This document shows positions 1 through 8,575 of a stretch of DNA of 49,507 nt, piece after piece. Below the pieces are notes generated by a model that worked only from the letters and a program-made list of their open reading frames with translations, had not been told where the DNA came from and did not search any database. Position numbers and translations under genes: made by a program. Position 1 is the stretch's first letter. Each line of letters opens with the position of its first letter. This DNA comes from Verrucomicrobiaceae bacterium (GTDB lineage Bacteria; Pseudomonadota; Gammaproteobacteria; Pseudomonadales; CAMLJR01), in assembly GCA_028293825.1 (NCBI GenBank), contig JAQGNY010000044.1:1-49507 (forward strand), in the 5' to 3' direction.

Positions 1-1
1 A

Positions 2-1933
2 CAAGGTACGTTGTTCGGACGTAATACGCTCGGTGGTGCAGTGCTTTATACACCTGCAGCACCGACATATAAATTCGGTGGGGAGCTTTCCGTTGCGGTC
101 GGTAACTACAATGATCGTGAATTCAAAGGTGCGATTAACGTTCCTATTATCGATGATAAATTAGCTGTACGCCTTGCTGGTTATATTCAGCGTCGAAATG
201 GTTGGGCTAAAGATATTGGTACTGGCGCGGATCTCGAAAACATTGATACTAAATCCGGTCGATTGTCAGTGCTTTTTGATCCTATTCAAGGCGTTTCTAA
301 TACATTAGTTTTGGATTACTACAAATCTCGTGATCACGGTTTTGAATCTCTTTTAACGGGCGTGAATACAAACGCATTTTTGCCCACTGTATTCGGTCTT
401 GGGCCAGCCTTTGCTGCTCAGTTCGCTGCGCAGCAAGGCCGAGATCAGTACACAGTCAATTACAATTTGCCCCAATTTACCCATAACGAGCGCTTCGGTG
501 CTACGGATAAACTGGAAGTTAACCTGGCTCCTGGCTACGACTTAATAAATATATTCGGATATCGTAGTACTCAGCTTTCATACAACACCAACGTCGACGG
601 TATGAGCACTATTCAATCGACTTTGGCTCCAGGACTTCCCGTGAAGTTTTTAGTGGGTGATTTGTATGACAATACGCATCAATACTCTGATGAAATTCAA
701 TTGCGTGGATTGTCATTTGACGACAAGTTGGACTGGCTGGCAGGTCTGTTCTATTTGAAGTCTGAACCATCTGGCACTGGTGGGAATTTGGTGGCATTTG
801 CTAGCCCATTAACACCAGCATCGTCGACGTATAATTTCATTACTCAGACCAGTAAAGCTGTATTTTTGAATGGAAAGTACGACCTCGGCAGTTTCGTTGA
901 GGGTGTGAAGTTTAATGCCGGTATTCGTTATACCAAGGACGAAACCGAGTCATGCACCGGCTCAGCAGGCGCGTCGGGACTTTATGATCTCAGCGATTGC
1001 AAAAATGGTGTGGGCTTGACCGGCACTGGAAGTGTTACTGCGAAATCTAATGCGACGACCTGGAACATAGGTTTTGACTGGCAGATCGATCCTGATCTGT
1101 TTTCATATATAACCGCGCGCCACGGATATCGTGCAGGTGGTGTAAATGGACCGACATTGCAGGGAAGATTGGCCGAATTCCAATCTTTCGATCCAGATAC
1201 CGTAACGGATGTCGAGATTGGTATTCGGTCAGATGCACATTTTGGCGATGCGTTGTTGCGTTCCAACGTCTCTGTTTTCAGTGGCTGGTATGACAAGGTG
1301 CAGCTACCCGTTACTGGTATCAGCGTAGCCCCGAACCAGGGAGTTAATTGTACGCCTGCTAACCAAGATCAAAACCCGTCCGGTGATTGCAGCGGCAGCT
1401 TGCCGGCAGGTGGTACGCTATTAATCAATGCGGGCAAGACGCGTGTGTCAGGTATCGATTACGCATTTACGTTTGCTCCCGACGAGCATTGGACTTTTGA
1501 TGTTGGCGGTACTTTCATGAGGCTCGATACAATCAAAGCAGACTTTCCTGACTGGATGGTACAAGGTGGTTACATCGAAAGTTCCAAAAAATTGCCCTTC
1601 AACTACGCGGCGAAAAAATCGGTTAGCAGTTCGGTACGGTACGAGTTCCCATTACGCGGCAATATGGGTGACGTCGCACTTAACTTAAATTATTACTGGA
1701 CAGGAGAAACGGCAATTTCCACTGCTACTGTTCCTTCGTATGGCATTTTCAACGGCCGCATCGATTGGAATAACGTCGCGGAGAGTTCAGTTGACCTCAG
1801 TTTGTTTGCGAAAAACCTTGGCGATAAAGTTTACATTTCAGGTGGCGTCGCATCAGGTACCACCCTCGGTGAAACAACTAGTTTAGTTGGCGCGCCACGG
1901 ACCTACGGTGTGGAAGCGCGTTATCGCTTCTAA
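2..1933 (+). CDS. TonB-dependent outer-membrane receptor, 5' truncated by the window edge
   Basis: The reading frame is open from base 2, so the N-terminus (signal peptide, TonB box, start of the plug) lies outside the window. The first residues, QGTLFGRNTLGGAV, are the classic end of the plug domain (usual form GPQGTLFGRN). The rest, about 640 residues, is a barrel with alternating aromatic strands and a typical outer-membrane end, RYRF, finishing in Phe. Such receptors import scarce or bulky ligands such as siderophores, cobalamin, glycans or hydrophobic compounds using TonB-ExbBD energy. The plug motif and barrel resemble the large receptor family common in gammaproteobacteria that degrade sterols and terpenes, but the ligand cannot be read from sequence. 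A strong terminator follows. The TTG at base 11 is internal and is not the start. Confidence 0.93.
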   Translation, partial: QGTLFGRNTLGGAVLYTPAAPTYKFGGELSVAVGNYNDREFKGAINVPIIDDKLAVRLAGYIQRRNGWAKDIGTGADLENIDTKSGRLSVLFDPIQGVSNTLVLDYYKSRDHGFESLLTGVNTNAFLPTVFGLGPAFAAQFAAQQGRDQYTVNYNLPQFTHNERFGATDKLEVNLAPGYDLINIFGYRSTQLSYNTNVDGMSTIQSTLAPGLPVKFLVGDLYDNTHQYSDEIQLRGLSFDDKLDWLAGLFYLKSEPSGTGGNLVAFASPLTPASSTYNFITQTSKAVFLNGKYDLGSFVEGVKFNAGIRYTKDETESCTGSAGASGLYDLSDCKNGVGLTGTGSVTAKSNATTWNIGFDWQIDPDLFSYITARHGYRAGGVNGPTLQGRLAEFQSFDPDTVTDVEIGIRSDAHFGDALLRSNVSVFSGWYDKVQLPVTGISVAPNQGVNCTPANQDQNPSGDCSGSLPAGGTLLINAGKTRVSGIDYAFTFAPDEHWTFDVGGTFMRLDTIKADFPDWMVQGGYIESSKKLPFNYAAKKSVSSSVRYEFPLRGNMGDVALNLNYYWTGETAISTATVPSYGIFNGRIDWNNVAESSVDLSLFAKNLGDKVYISGGVASGTTLGETTSLVGAPRTYGVEARYRF

Positions 1934-1959
1934 GGATCGTTATTTACGGTAGTAACAGC

Positions 1960-1997
1960 GCGGCTTATGACACCTATGTTATAAGCCGCTTTTTTTC
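1960..1997 (+). terminator. Rho-independent terminator after the TonB receptor
   Basis: GCGGCTTAT at 1960-1968 pairs perfectly with ATAAGCCGC at 1981-1989 across a 12-base loop, followed at once by a run of seven T. It lies 27 bases after the receptor stop codon and separates the receptor from the kinase gene. Confidence 0.9.
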
Positions 1998-2057
1998 TTC
2001 TGTGTTATTGGGCTCATTCCGCTGCAACGTCGATGCGGGTGTTTAGAGGTTTAACCC

Positions 2058-3395
2058 ATGCAAGACGAAGAGCTCCGACTTAAAAAATTTATCGAATCCG
2101 TTCTCGATGGTCGAGTAATAAAGCTCGAAAGGCAGGCGCGTTGGCGCAAAGCATGGTTCGCCGATGTCGAGCTCAACGGCGAAATTATTCCGCTGTATAT
2201 TCGCGGTGACAAACAATTGGACGCCGAGCCTTATCCGGGGCTCGGTCGTGAAGCGGCAATTCTGCAATTGCTGGAAGCTGGCGGTGTGCCGGTGCCGCAT
2301 ATTTACGGTGTATGTGAAGACCCCATCGCCATCGTGATGGATTTATCCGCCGGCGACCGCAATGTCGACAAAGCGGCGAGCGATGATGAGCGTCGCAACA
2401 TTGCCGAGCAATACATCGAAGCGCTGGCGAAAATGCACAGCCTCGATTTACAACCCTTTGTCGATGCCGGTATTGCGCTGCCGCAAGGGCCCGCAGAAAC
2501 GGTGTTGGCCTATGTAGATGCGAATCAACATCTCTACGATCGCACTAAACGCCGTCCCGAACCGATGATTGAATTTGCGTTGCGCTGGTTGCGCCGCAAT
2601 GTTCCGCAAAATCGCACACGCGCTGCATTTATTCACTGCGATGCCGGGCAGTTTTTGTTTGAGAACGGAAAATTAAATGTTCTGTACGATTTCGAAGCGT
2701 CGCATATCGGCGATCCATTAGCTGATCTCGCTTCGTTGCGCGGTCGCAATGGTTTTGAACCGATGGGCGCGGATATGCCACATCTGTTGCGTCATTACGC
2801 AAAAGTCACCGGTGAACCGATCGATCAATTTGCGCTGAGTTATCACACCGCGGCATTTTCGCTGACGGCGGTTATGTCGCTTGCAGGTCTTTTGTGCGAA
2901 CCGGAAAAACACACGCTGCAAACTGAATATTTAATTTGGAATTTAATGACTCGGCGCTCCGCATTGTGGGCGCTGGCCGAATGCATGGGCGTCACGATTA
3001 CGCAGAGCGCTGCGCCGAGTACGCCGCAAAGTCGCAACAGCATAATTATCGATGTGCTCGAACAGGCGTTGACGCGTATCGAGCCCAATACTGATTTGGA
3101 AAAATACCAATTGCAGTCGGCGCAGGTATTGGCGCAATGGTTGCGTTGTGTCGATGCCGGTGGCCGAATTACCGGCGATCAGGATTTAGCGCGCATTGGC
3201 GAAATAATCGGGCACACACCGCGCGATTGGTTGGAAGCCGACGCAGAGCTTGAGCGTTTTGTATTGACTGCAGGTCCTGAGCACGATGTGATTTTATTAA
3301 ATTATTTTGCGCGTCAGCTGGAAGATCAAATTGCAGTTGCAGCACCGATTAAAGCGCGACTCGAAGGTTATGCACTGGAACCGATTCAATTATAG
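2058..3395 (+). CDS. APH-fold phosphotransferase (kinase-like) with a C-terminal extension
   Basis: A 445-residue cytoplasmic protein of the aminoglycoside-phosphotransferase/choline-kinase fold. A catalytic loop HCD is at 193-195, followed by DFE at 211-213 (metal-binding) and then GDPLADLASLRGR, the usual downstream family signature. The loop is about two residues shorter than the common HGDxxPGN form, and the conserved Asn is not at its expected place (HCDAGQFLF). Roughly 130 residues follow the kinase domain, longer than small APH proteins. Near acyl-CoA genes, such kinases (LvaA in levulinate catabolism, the kinase domain of ACAD10/11) phosphorylate a hydroxyacyl-CoA so that phosphate can be eliminated. 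Applying that role here is inference. The ATG at 2058 is the first good start after the terminator. Confidence 0.75.
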   Translation: MQDEELRLKKFIESVLDGRVIKLERQARWRKAWFADVELNGEIIPLYIRGDKQLDAEPYPGLGREAAILQLLEAGGVPVPHIYGVCEDPIAIVMDLSAGDRNVDKAASDDERRNIAEQYIEALAKMHSLDLQPFVDAGIALPQGPAETVLAYVDANQHLYDRTKRRPEPMIEFALRWLRRNVPQNRTRAAFIHCDAGQFLFENGKLNVLYDFEASHIGDPLADLASLRGRNGFEPMGADMPHLLRHYAKVTGEPIDQFALSYHTAAFSLTAVMSLAGLLCEPEKHTLQTEYLIWNLMTRRSALWALAECMGVTITQSAAPSTPQSRNSIIIDVLEQALTRIEPNTDLEKYQLQSAQVLAQWLRCVDAGGRITGDQDLARIGEIIGHTPRDWLEADAELERFVLTAGPEHDVILLNYFARQLEDQIAVAAPIKARLEGYALEPIQL

Positions 3396-3572
3396 AAAGC
3401 TCCGAGTAGATGCATTTGCTCGCGGGCGCTCACGCTCGAAAGGTATCTCGCATTGGCATACGAAACTTGATCAGCGATTCTGTAATCATTTGTTAAGACA
3501 AAAGTGCCGCTAAAAAAATAACAATGGGCGCCATCATCATTCATAAGCCGTTACGGCAGCAGAGGAAATGCA

Positions 3573-4403
3573 ATGGACAGAATTAAAGATAAAGTCACCA
3601 TTATCACTGGTGCCGGCAGCGGTATCGGTCGTGCCACCGCGCTGCGTTTTGGCGCCGAGGGCGCAATTGTCGTTGTAACTGACATTCGCGCCAGTACTGC
3701 CGCAGCGACTGCAGAAGAAATCAATAAAGAGGGCGGTCGCGCCATTAGTATGGCCGTCGATTGCGGCGTCGAATCGCAACTGAAAGACATGATCGACAAT
3801 ACCATCGCGCAGTTCGGTCGTATCGATGTGTTGTATAACAACGCCATCAAAACCGCCGACATGCAGAAAAAATCGGATGATAATTTTTTAGAGTTCGATC
3901 GCTCGACGTTCTATGACATTGTCGATGTGAATGTCCTCGGCGGTGTGCTTGCGTCGAAATGCGTAATTCCTTACATGATCAAGCAGGGCGGCGGTGTGAT
4001 TCTGTTTACCTCGTCGTGCAGTTCACTCGGCGGCGATGTTGCTCAATTTTCTTATGGCGCATCGAAAGCCATGGTGAATTGGTATGTGCAGACAATCGCC
4101 ACCACGTTCGGCAAACAAGGTATTCGCTGCAACGCGATTCTGCCGGGCGTGATTCAAACGCCGTCGCAGAAAGCGTGGTCGACACCGGAAATGGATAAAG
4201 AATTTCTCGACCTGCAGAATGTGCCGCGTCTTGGCTTGCCGGAGGATATCGCAGCGCTGGCGCTGTTCCTCGCATCCGATGAATCGTCATACATCAATGG
4301 CACGCACTATCGTTGCGATGGTGGCATGACTGCTGGCGTGCCTTTCGTACCGTTGATGCGCAAATTGCTGCTGCCACAAAAAGCGAAGGAGACCAACGAG
4401 TGA
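3573..4403 (+). CDS. SDR family oxidoreductase
   Basis: A 276-residue classical short-chain dehydrogenase/reductase. Residues about 11-19 show TGAGSGIG, the Rossmann dinucleotide-binding loop. NNA occurs in the fourth strand, Ser of FTSSCSS and YGASK supply the catalytic Ser-Tyr-Lys, and the C-terminus carries the DGG motif. An Asp at the end of strand 2 (VVTDIR) suggests NAD(H) preference. Likely role: oxidation or reduction of a hydroxyl/keto group on the cluster's substrate or its CoA ester. The start ATG is preceded by AGAGGA. The stop overlaps the GTG start of the next SDR (GTGA), so the two are translationally coupled. The C-terminal tail after DGG is about 25 residues longer than in minimal SDRs. 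Confidence 0.9.
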   Translation: MDRIKDKVTIITGAGSGIGRATALRFGAEGAIVVVTDIRASTAAATAEEINKEGGRAISMAVDCGVESQLKDMIDNTIAQFGRIDVLYNNAIKTADMQKKSDDNFLEFDRSTFYDIVDVNVLGGVLASKCVIPYMIKQGGGVILFTSSCSSLGGDVAQFSYGASKAMVNWYVQTIATTFGKQGIRCNAILPGVIQTPSQKAWSTPEMDKEFLDLQNVPRLGLPEDIAALALFLASDESSYINGTHYRCDGGMTAGVPFVPLMRKLLLPQKAKETNE

Positions 4404-5209
4404 AACGGCTGCAGGACCGTGTTGCGATTATCACCGGCGGTGCCGGTGGTATTGGCGCTGCCACTGCGCGGCGCATGGCAGACGAAGGCGCGCTGGTCGT
4501 TGTGGCCGATATCAATCTGGAGCGCGCGCAGAGCGTCGCCAATGATTTGAATGGACGCGGCAGCGCGGTTCAATTCGATGCCGGCAATACCGATTCGATC
4601 AAGGCGATGGTTGAATTTGCCGTCGCGCAGTACGGTCGTCTCGATATCCTGCACAACAACGCCGCGCTGACGTCGCCGGAAGTTATTCACAAAGATACGA
4701 CCGCCGTCGACATTCCCTTTGCAACCTGGAACGCGGTGATGAACGTCAACGTGAAAGGGTACATGGCGGCGTGCAAATACGCCGTGCCGGTCATGTTGAA
4801 AAGTGGTGGCGGGTCGATCATCAACACCGCATCGGGTTCTGGATTTGTCGGTGATTTAACGCGCATTGCCTACGGTACATCGAAGGGTGCAATCATTGCG
4901 TTGACCAAGTACGTCGCGACACAGCATGGGCGTCAGGGTGTTCGTTGCAACGCGATTGCGCCGGGGCTGATTCTTACCGAGGCCTCGAAGAACACGGTGC
5001 CAGAGTTGTTGGAAATGATTTCGAATCACGTATTAACGCCACGTCTCGGTCGCCCCGAAGATATCGCGGCGCTCGCGGCATTTTTGGCATCGGATGAATC
5101 CGGCTTTATTAACGGTGAAACAATTCGCGCCAATGGCGGTTCGTTAGAGCATCAGACGCATATGCACGAGTTAGACGAGTTCATGCGCAATGCTTTAAAA
5201 GCTAACTGA
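4400..5209 (+). CDS. SDR family oxidoreductase, paralogue of the SDR at 42818
   Basis: A 269-residue classical SDR with ITGGAGGIG near the N-terminus, HNNAA, TASGSG with the catalytic Ser, and YGTSK with the catalytic Tyr/Lys. The longer in-frame ATG at 4313 lies deep inside the previous gene. The GTG at 4400 is preferred because it follows AAGGAG by 9 bases and overlaps the previous stop as GTGA. The protein shares long stretches with the SDR at 42818-43636 (for example IAYGTSKGAI, YVATQH, RCNA.APGL and an extended acidic C-terminal tail), so the two probably act on related substrates. The strand-2 Asp (VVADIN) points to NAD(H). Confidence 0.88.
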   Translation: MKRLQDRVAIITGGAGGIGAATARRMADEGALVVVADINLERAQSVANDLNGRGSAVQFDAGNTDSIKAMVEFAVAQYGRLDILHNNAALTSPEVIHKDTTAVDIPFATWNAVMNVNVKGYMAACKYAVPVMLKSGGGSIINTASGSGFVGDLTRIAYGTSKGAIIALTKYVATQHGRQGVRCNAIAPGLILTEASKNTVPELLEMISNHVLTPRLGRPEDIAALAAFLASDESGFINGETIRANGGSLEHQTHMHELDEFMRNALKAN

Positions 5210-5327
5210 ACGTTAAATGGATTTAGCCCAAATGGTGTAAAAGCCATGGGCGTGTAAAGAAAGGATTTTTGCTCGAAAAGATAATCGGTTAAGCGCATTT
5301 GCAGCGTTTGATCGCGGGAGTATTGCG

Positions 5328-7469
5328 ATGCATGAGACCAAATCGTTTTGTCGTTTATGTATTGCCGCATGCGGCACGGTGCTGACGGTTGATAATGATC
5401 GCATCGTCGATATTCGCGGCGATCGCGATCATCCGATTAGCAATGGCTACATTTGCTTCAAAGGCTTGCAGGCTCCCGCCGCGCATAACGACGTGTCGCG
5501 GCAACGCTACACGTTAAAGCGCAACGATCGCGATGAATTCGAGCGCATCGACACCGAGCAGGCGCTCGATGAAATCGCCGCCAAGCTTCACGTGATCATC
5601 GATCGCGATGGTCCCGAAGCGGTTGGTTTATTTCGCGGCACTGCAGGGTTTCATACATCCACTGCATTTCGCATGACCAACGAATTTTTGCGCGCGCTCA
5701 AGTCCCCGTCGTTATTTACCACGCTCACTATCGATCAATCGGCGAAATATATTGCGGTGGGTCGCCTCGGCCATTGGCATTCAGGGCAAGTGCATTTTGA
5801 AGACGCCGATGTCGCGCTATTTTTCGGCTCCAATCCGTTAATTTCACATTCGGCCGGTGGTTTTTTGGTGAGCGACCCAGTGAAGCGCTTACGTCAGGCA
5901 CGCGCGCGCGGCTTGAAATTAATTGTCGTCGATCCGCGTGAAACCGAAACGGCAAAACACGCGGAAATTTTTCTGCAGCCGTACCCGGGGCAGGATTACG
6001 CGATTGCCGCCGGTTTTTTAAATGTGATTTTTCGCGAAGGCTGGCATGACGCTGAATTTTGCGCGCGCTTCGTCGAAGGGCTCGACGCATTGCAAACAGC
6101 CGTCGAGCCGTTTACGCCCGACTATGTTGCGAAGCGCGCCGGTATCGATGCGGGTGCATTGCGCGCAGCGGTCGAATTATTTGCCGTGCAATCGAAACGC
6201 GGCGGCACCGTTACCGGCACCGGTCCGAATATGGCGCCGCGCTCGAATCTCAGCGAGCATTTAATTCAATGCATCACCGTGGTTTGCGGACGTTTTAAAC
6301 GCGAAGGCGATTTGATGCCGAACCACGATCCGCTGCAGCCGCCCACCGAGTGGTATGCGGAAGTGGTCGCACCGAATCGTCCCTGGGAAAACGCAGCGCC
6401 GAGTCGTATTCGCGGCGTGGGTAATTTGTACGGTGAAAAACTCACCGCGACATTGGCCGATGAAATTCTCACGCCCGGTCAAGGACAAATTAAAGCGCTG
6501 ATTATCGACGGATCGAATCCGGGCAATTCAGTGCCCGAAAAACAAAAAATGATAAAGGCGCTGCGCGCATTGGATTTATTGGTGGTGATCGATCCGCATA
6601 TCACCACTACGGCCGAGCAGGCTGATTATATCTTTTCACCCAAGATGCAATACGAACGCGATGATATTCCGATAACGCTCGGTGGCCCGTTGTATTCCGA
6701 TGCGTGGACGCAATATTCACCGGCCGTTATTTCCCCTCCGGCCGATGGCGATGTTATCGATGACTGGTATGTGTTCTGGAGTTTAGCGAAGCGCTTGAAT
6801 TTGCCGCTCGCTGTGGGCGACGTGCCGTTGAATATGGAGCAGCCGCCGACATCGGAACAATTGCTCGAGCTCGGCTTGCGCGGCTCGACAATAACGTTAG
6901 ATGACATTAAACAAAGCCCGGACAATTTTTTACACTGGCAACAACCGTCGGTGGTGAAACCAGCGCGCGCCGAATCGACCGGCCGCTTTGCGGTGGCGCC
7001 GGCGGAAATTATTACTGAAATTGCCGAGGTTGCCGCTGAGCCACAGGCGGATTATTCGCATTATCCATTCCGTTTAATTGCGCGGCGCATGCGCGATTTA
7101 AACGGTTCAATCGGCATGGAGGTGAGCACGATTCGACAACGCAATCGTTTTAATCCGCTGCATATGAATCCACTGGATATCGAACAGCTTGGATTGCATG
7201 CAGGCGATTATGTTGAAATTAATTCGGAGGCCGGTGCGATTCGCGCGATTGTGCAGCCCGATGCAACGCTGCGTCATGGTGTGGTTTCGATGAGCCACAA
7301 CTGGGGCCGTGCCGATAACGATCCTGCCAGTTACGACGCGCACGGCGCGTCGACTAATATGTTGATTTGCAACGATCGAATATTTGAAACGATTAATGCG
7401 ATGCCGCGCATGTCTGCGATTCCCGTTGCAATTAGCGGCGTTGCAATCAGAAATACAGCGATAATTTAG
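5328..7469 (+). CDS. Molybdopterin-dependent oxidoreductase, DMSO-reductase superfamily
   Basis: A 713-residue catalytic subunit. C8-x2-C11-x3-C15-x27-C43 binds an N-terminal [4Fe-4S] cluster, followed by KG as in formate dehydrogenase-type enzymes. The middle contains molybdopterin-guanine-dinucleotide signatures (FFGSNPL; VDPRETETAKHA), and the C-terminus has the molydopterin-binding beta-barrel domain (NPLHMNPLDIEQLGL; SHNWGR). No twin-arginine or Sec signal is present, so it is cytoplasmic. Where formate dehydrogenases carry the Mo-ligating Cys/SeCys, the matching stretch reads TIDQSAK with no Cys, so a formate role is unlikely. No electron-transfer subunit is adjacent. It is best read as an oxidoreductase or hydroxylase-like enzyme of unknown substrate belonging to this catabolic region. 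The ATG at 5328 follows GGGAG. Confidence 0.88.
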   Translation: MHETKSFCRLCIAACGTVLTVDNDRIVDIRGDRDHPISNGYICFKGLQAPAAHNDVSRQRYTLKRNDRDEFERIDTEQALDEIAAKLHVIIDRDGPEAVGLFRGTAGFHTSTAFRMTNEFLRALKSPSLFTTLTIDQSAKYIAVGRLGHWHSGQVHFEDADVALFFGSNPLISHSAGGFLVSDPVKRLRQARARGLKLIVVDPRETETAKHAEIFLQPYPGQDYAIAAGFLNVIFREGWHDAEFCARFVEGLDALQTAVEPFTPDYVAKRAGIDAGALRAAVELFAVQSKRGGTVTGTGPNMAPRSNLSEHLIQCITVVCGRFKREGDLMPNHDPLQPPTEWYAEVVAPNRPWENAAPSRIRGVGNLYGEKLTATLADEILTPGQGQIKALIIDGSNPGNSVPEKQKMIKALRALDLLVVIDPHITTTAEQADYIFSPKMQYERDDIPITLGGPLYSDAWTQYSPAVISPPADGDVIDDWYVFWSLAKRLNLPLAVGDVPLNMEQPPTSEQLLELGLRGSTITLDDIKQSPDNFLHWQQPSVVKPARAESTGRFAVAPAEIITEIAEVAAEPQADYSHYPFRLIARRMRDLNGSIGMEVSTIRQRNRFNPLHMNPLDIEQLGLHAGDYVEINSEAGAIRAIVQPDATLRHGVVSMSHNWGRADNDPASYDAHGASTNMLICNDRIFETINAMPRMSAIPVAISGVAIRNTAII

Positions 7470-7498
7470 ATTTGCAGAAGTGGATGGGAAGTGAACTA

Positions 7499-7536
7499 AG
7501 CGATCAGTTATTTCTAAAGTTAAATAACTGATCGCT
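7499..7536. terminator. Perfect 15-bp inverted repeat between convergent genes
   Basis: AGCGATCAGTTATTT at 7499-7513 and its exact reverse complement at 7522-7536 are separated by 8 bases. It lies between the 3' ends of the molybdoenzyme gene (+) and a TetR gene (-), the position of a shared bidirectional terminator. There is no long T-run outside the stem, although the loop-proximal stem is A/T-rich. Another use, such as a protein-binding site, cannot be excluded. Confidence 0.6.
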
Positions 7537-7575
7537 ACATAATTAAAATATTTTTCTAACTCGGTGCGCGTCTTT

Positions 7576-8274
7576 CTAGTGTGTTGCAGCAGGCATGTTA
7601 GTGCCGTGAATACACATCGAATTTAAAACGAATTGCACTGAATATTCACGCCAAAATGCAATGCCTTCCGGCGCCATCAAATCCACCGGCAATAGCGACG
7701 ACAATGTCATGCCGTTGGTAAAACAACCGGTGATCAAAATCAGCCCTGCGCCGAAGACCATACGCGGATCGATATCGAGCCGAAATAAGCCAGCGCGCTG
7801 ACCGCGTTCGATAATGGCGGAAAACTTGGTAATCAATACCGATATTTTTAGCGCTGAGCGCTTACGCGCCATGATGTGTTCGTAGCGATGCATGTTTTCG
7901 CCGAGACGAAGACCTGCTAAATACGGCCAGCGCTCGTATTGATCGAATACGCTTTGAAAAAATAAGCGCACGGCGGCGGTGGGGTCCAGCTCGTCGTATT
8001 CGATTTTTATCAATTCGGCAGCGGTGCGACTGGCGGCTTCGTCGAGTACGGCGATGTAGAGTTCAGTTTTGTTTTGATAGTAGTGATAGACGAGTTGCTT
8101 GGTTACGCCGGCACGAATCGCGATTTCTTCGATGCGCGCGCCGGATAATCCGGCATTGCCGAACTCGTTGCGCGCGGCTTCCATGATGCGCTCGATAGTT
8201 TCCTTCGGTGCACGGCGCTTGGGCGCGGCAACGGGTGTTACCGGACTGAGGGTGGCGGCTGTATTTATTGTCAT
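7576..8274 (-). CDS. TetR/AcrR family transcriptional regulator
   Basis: A 232-residue repressor-type regulator. The N-terminal helix-turn-helix includes ETIERIMEAARNEFG and IAIRAGVTKQLVYHYYQNK, where VTKQLVYHYYQNK is the recognition helix. The C-terminal half is an all-helical ligand-binding domain without obvious Cys clusters. The first in-frame ATG (8286) has GGAG only inside its own codons. That GGAG sits 7 bases before the second ATG (8274), so 8274 is chosen. It is transcribed away from the TetR gene at 8576, with the shared upstream region holding at least one palindrome. It may control the neighbouring molybdoenzyme/SDR genes or its own promoter. The ligand is unknown, perhaps a CoA thioester. 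Confidence 0.88.
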   Translation of the reverse strand: MTINTAATLSPVTPVAAPKRRAPKETIERIMEAARNEFGNAGLSGARIEEIAIRAGVTKQLVYHYYQNKTELYIAVLDEAASRTAAELIKIEYDELDPTAAVRLFFQSVFDQYERWPYLAGLRLGENMHRYEHIMARKRSALKISVLITKFSAIIERGQRAGLFRLDIDPRMVFGAGLILITGCFTNGMTLSSLLPVDLMAPEGIAFWREYSVQFVLNSMCIHGTNMPAATH

Positions 8275-8575
8275 GGTGATCTCCATTGCGCTGATAAGAC
8301 GCGTTCATTCGCAATGACGCGGAGTCAGTCGGCTCAATTGGTTAAACGTCGGTTTTCCAGGTGATCCGTAAAGCCAGGGTTGCGCTCGAGTCGTTTTAGT
8401 TATTCCCCGTACGCACAGGCCGGCGCCAGTATAACCATCTAAGTCGATGTCTTAAAGTATGTAAAAGCGTCTATTTGAACGGCGTTCAATAAATCCACGA
8501 CAAAAAAAGCTAATCCTCAAACTGCACAATCACTTATGCTTTGACCTCCAAGCCATTTCTATTATGAGAAGTTGA
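8275..8575. promoter_or_regulatory. Divergent promoter region between two TetR genes
   Basis: About 300 bases without a gene separate two divergently transcribed TetR genes. The left half shows no clear structure. The right half is A/T-richer and carries the TTGAACG/CGTTCAA palindrome at 8475-8489. No convincing paired -35/-10 boxes could be fixed by eye. Confidence 0.5.
8475..8489. promoter_or_regulatory. Candidate TetR operator palindrome
   Basis: TTGAACG-G-CGTTCAA is a perfect 7-1-7 inverted repeat in the region shared by the divergent TetR genes, about 87 bases before the TTG start of the right-hand one. Size and symmetry fit TetR-family operators. Which regulator binds it is inference. 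Confidence 0.5.

Noticed and set aside
5328-7469. Formate dehydrogenase
   Set aside because: The [4Fe-4S] and MGD motifs match the superfamily, but the catalytic Cys/SeCys region does not, and no partner subunits are present.
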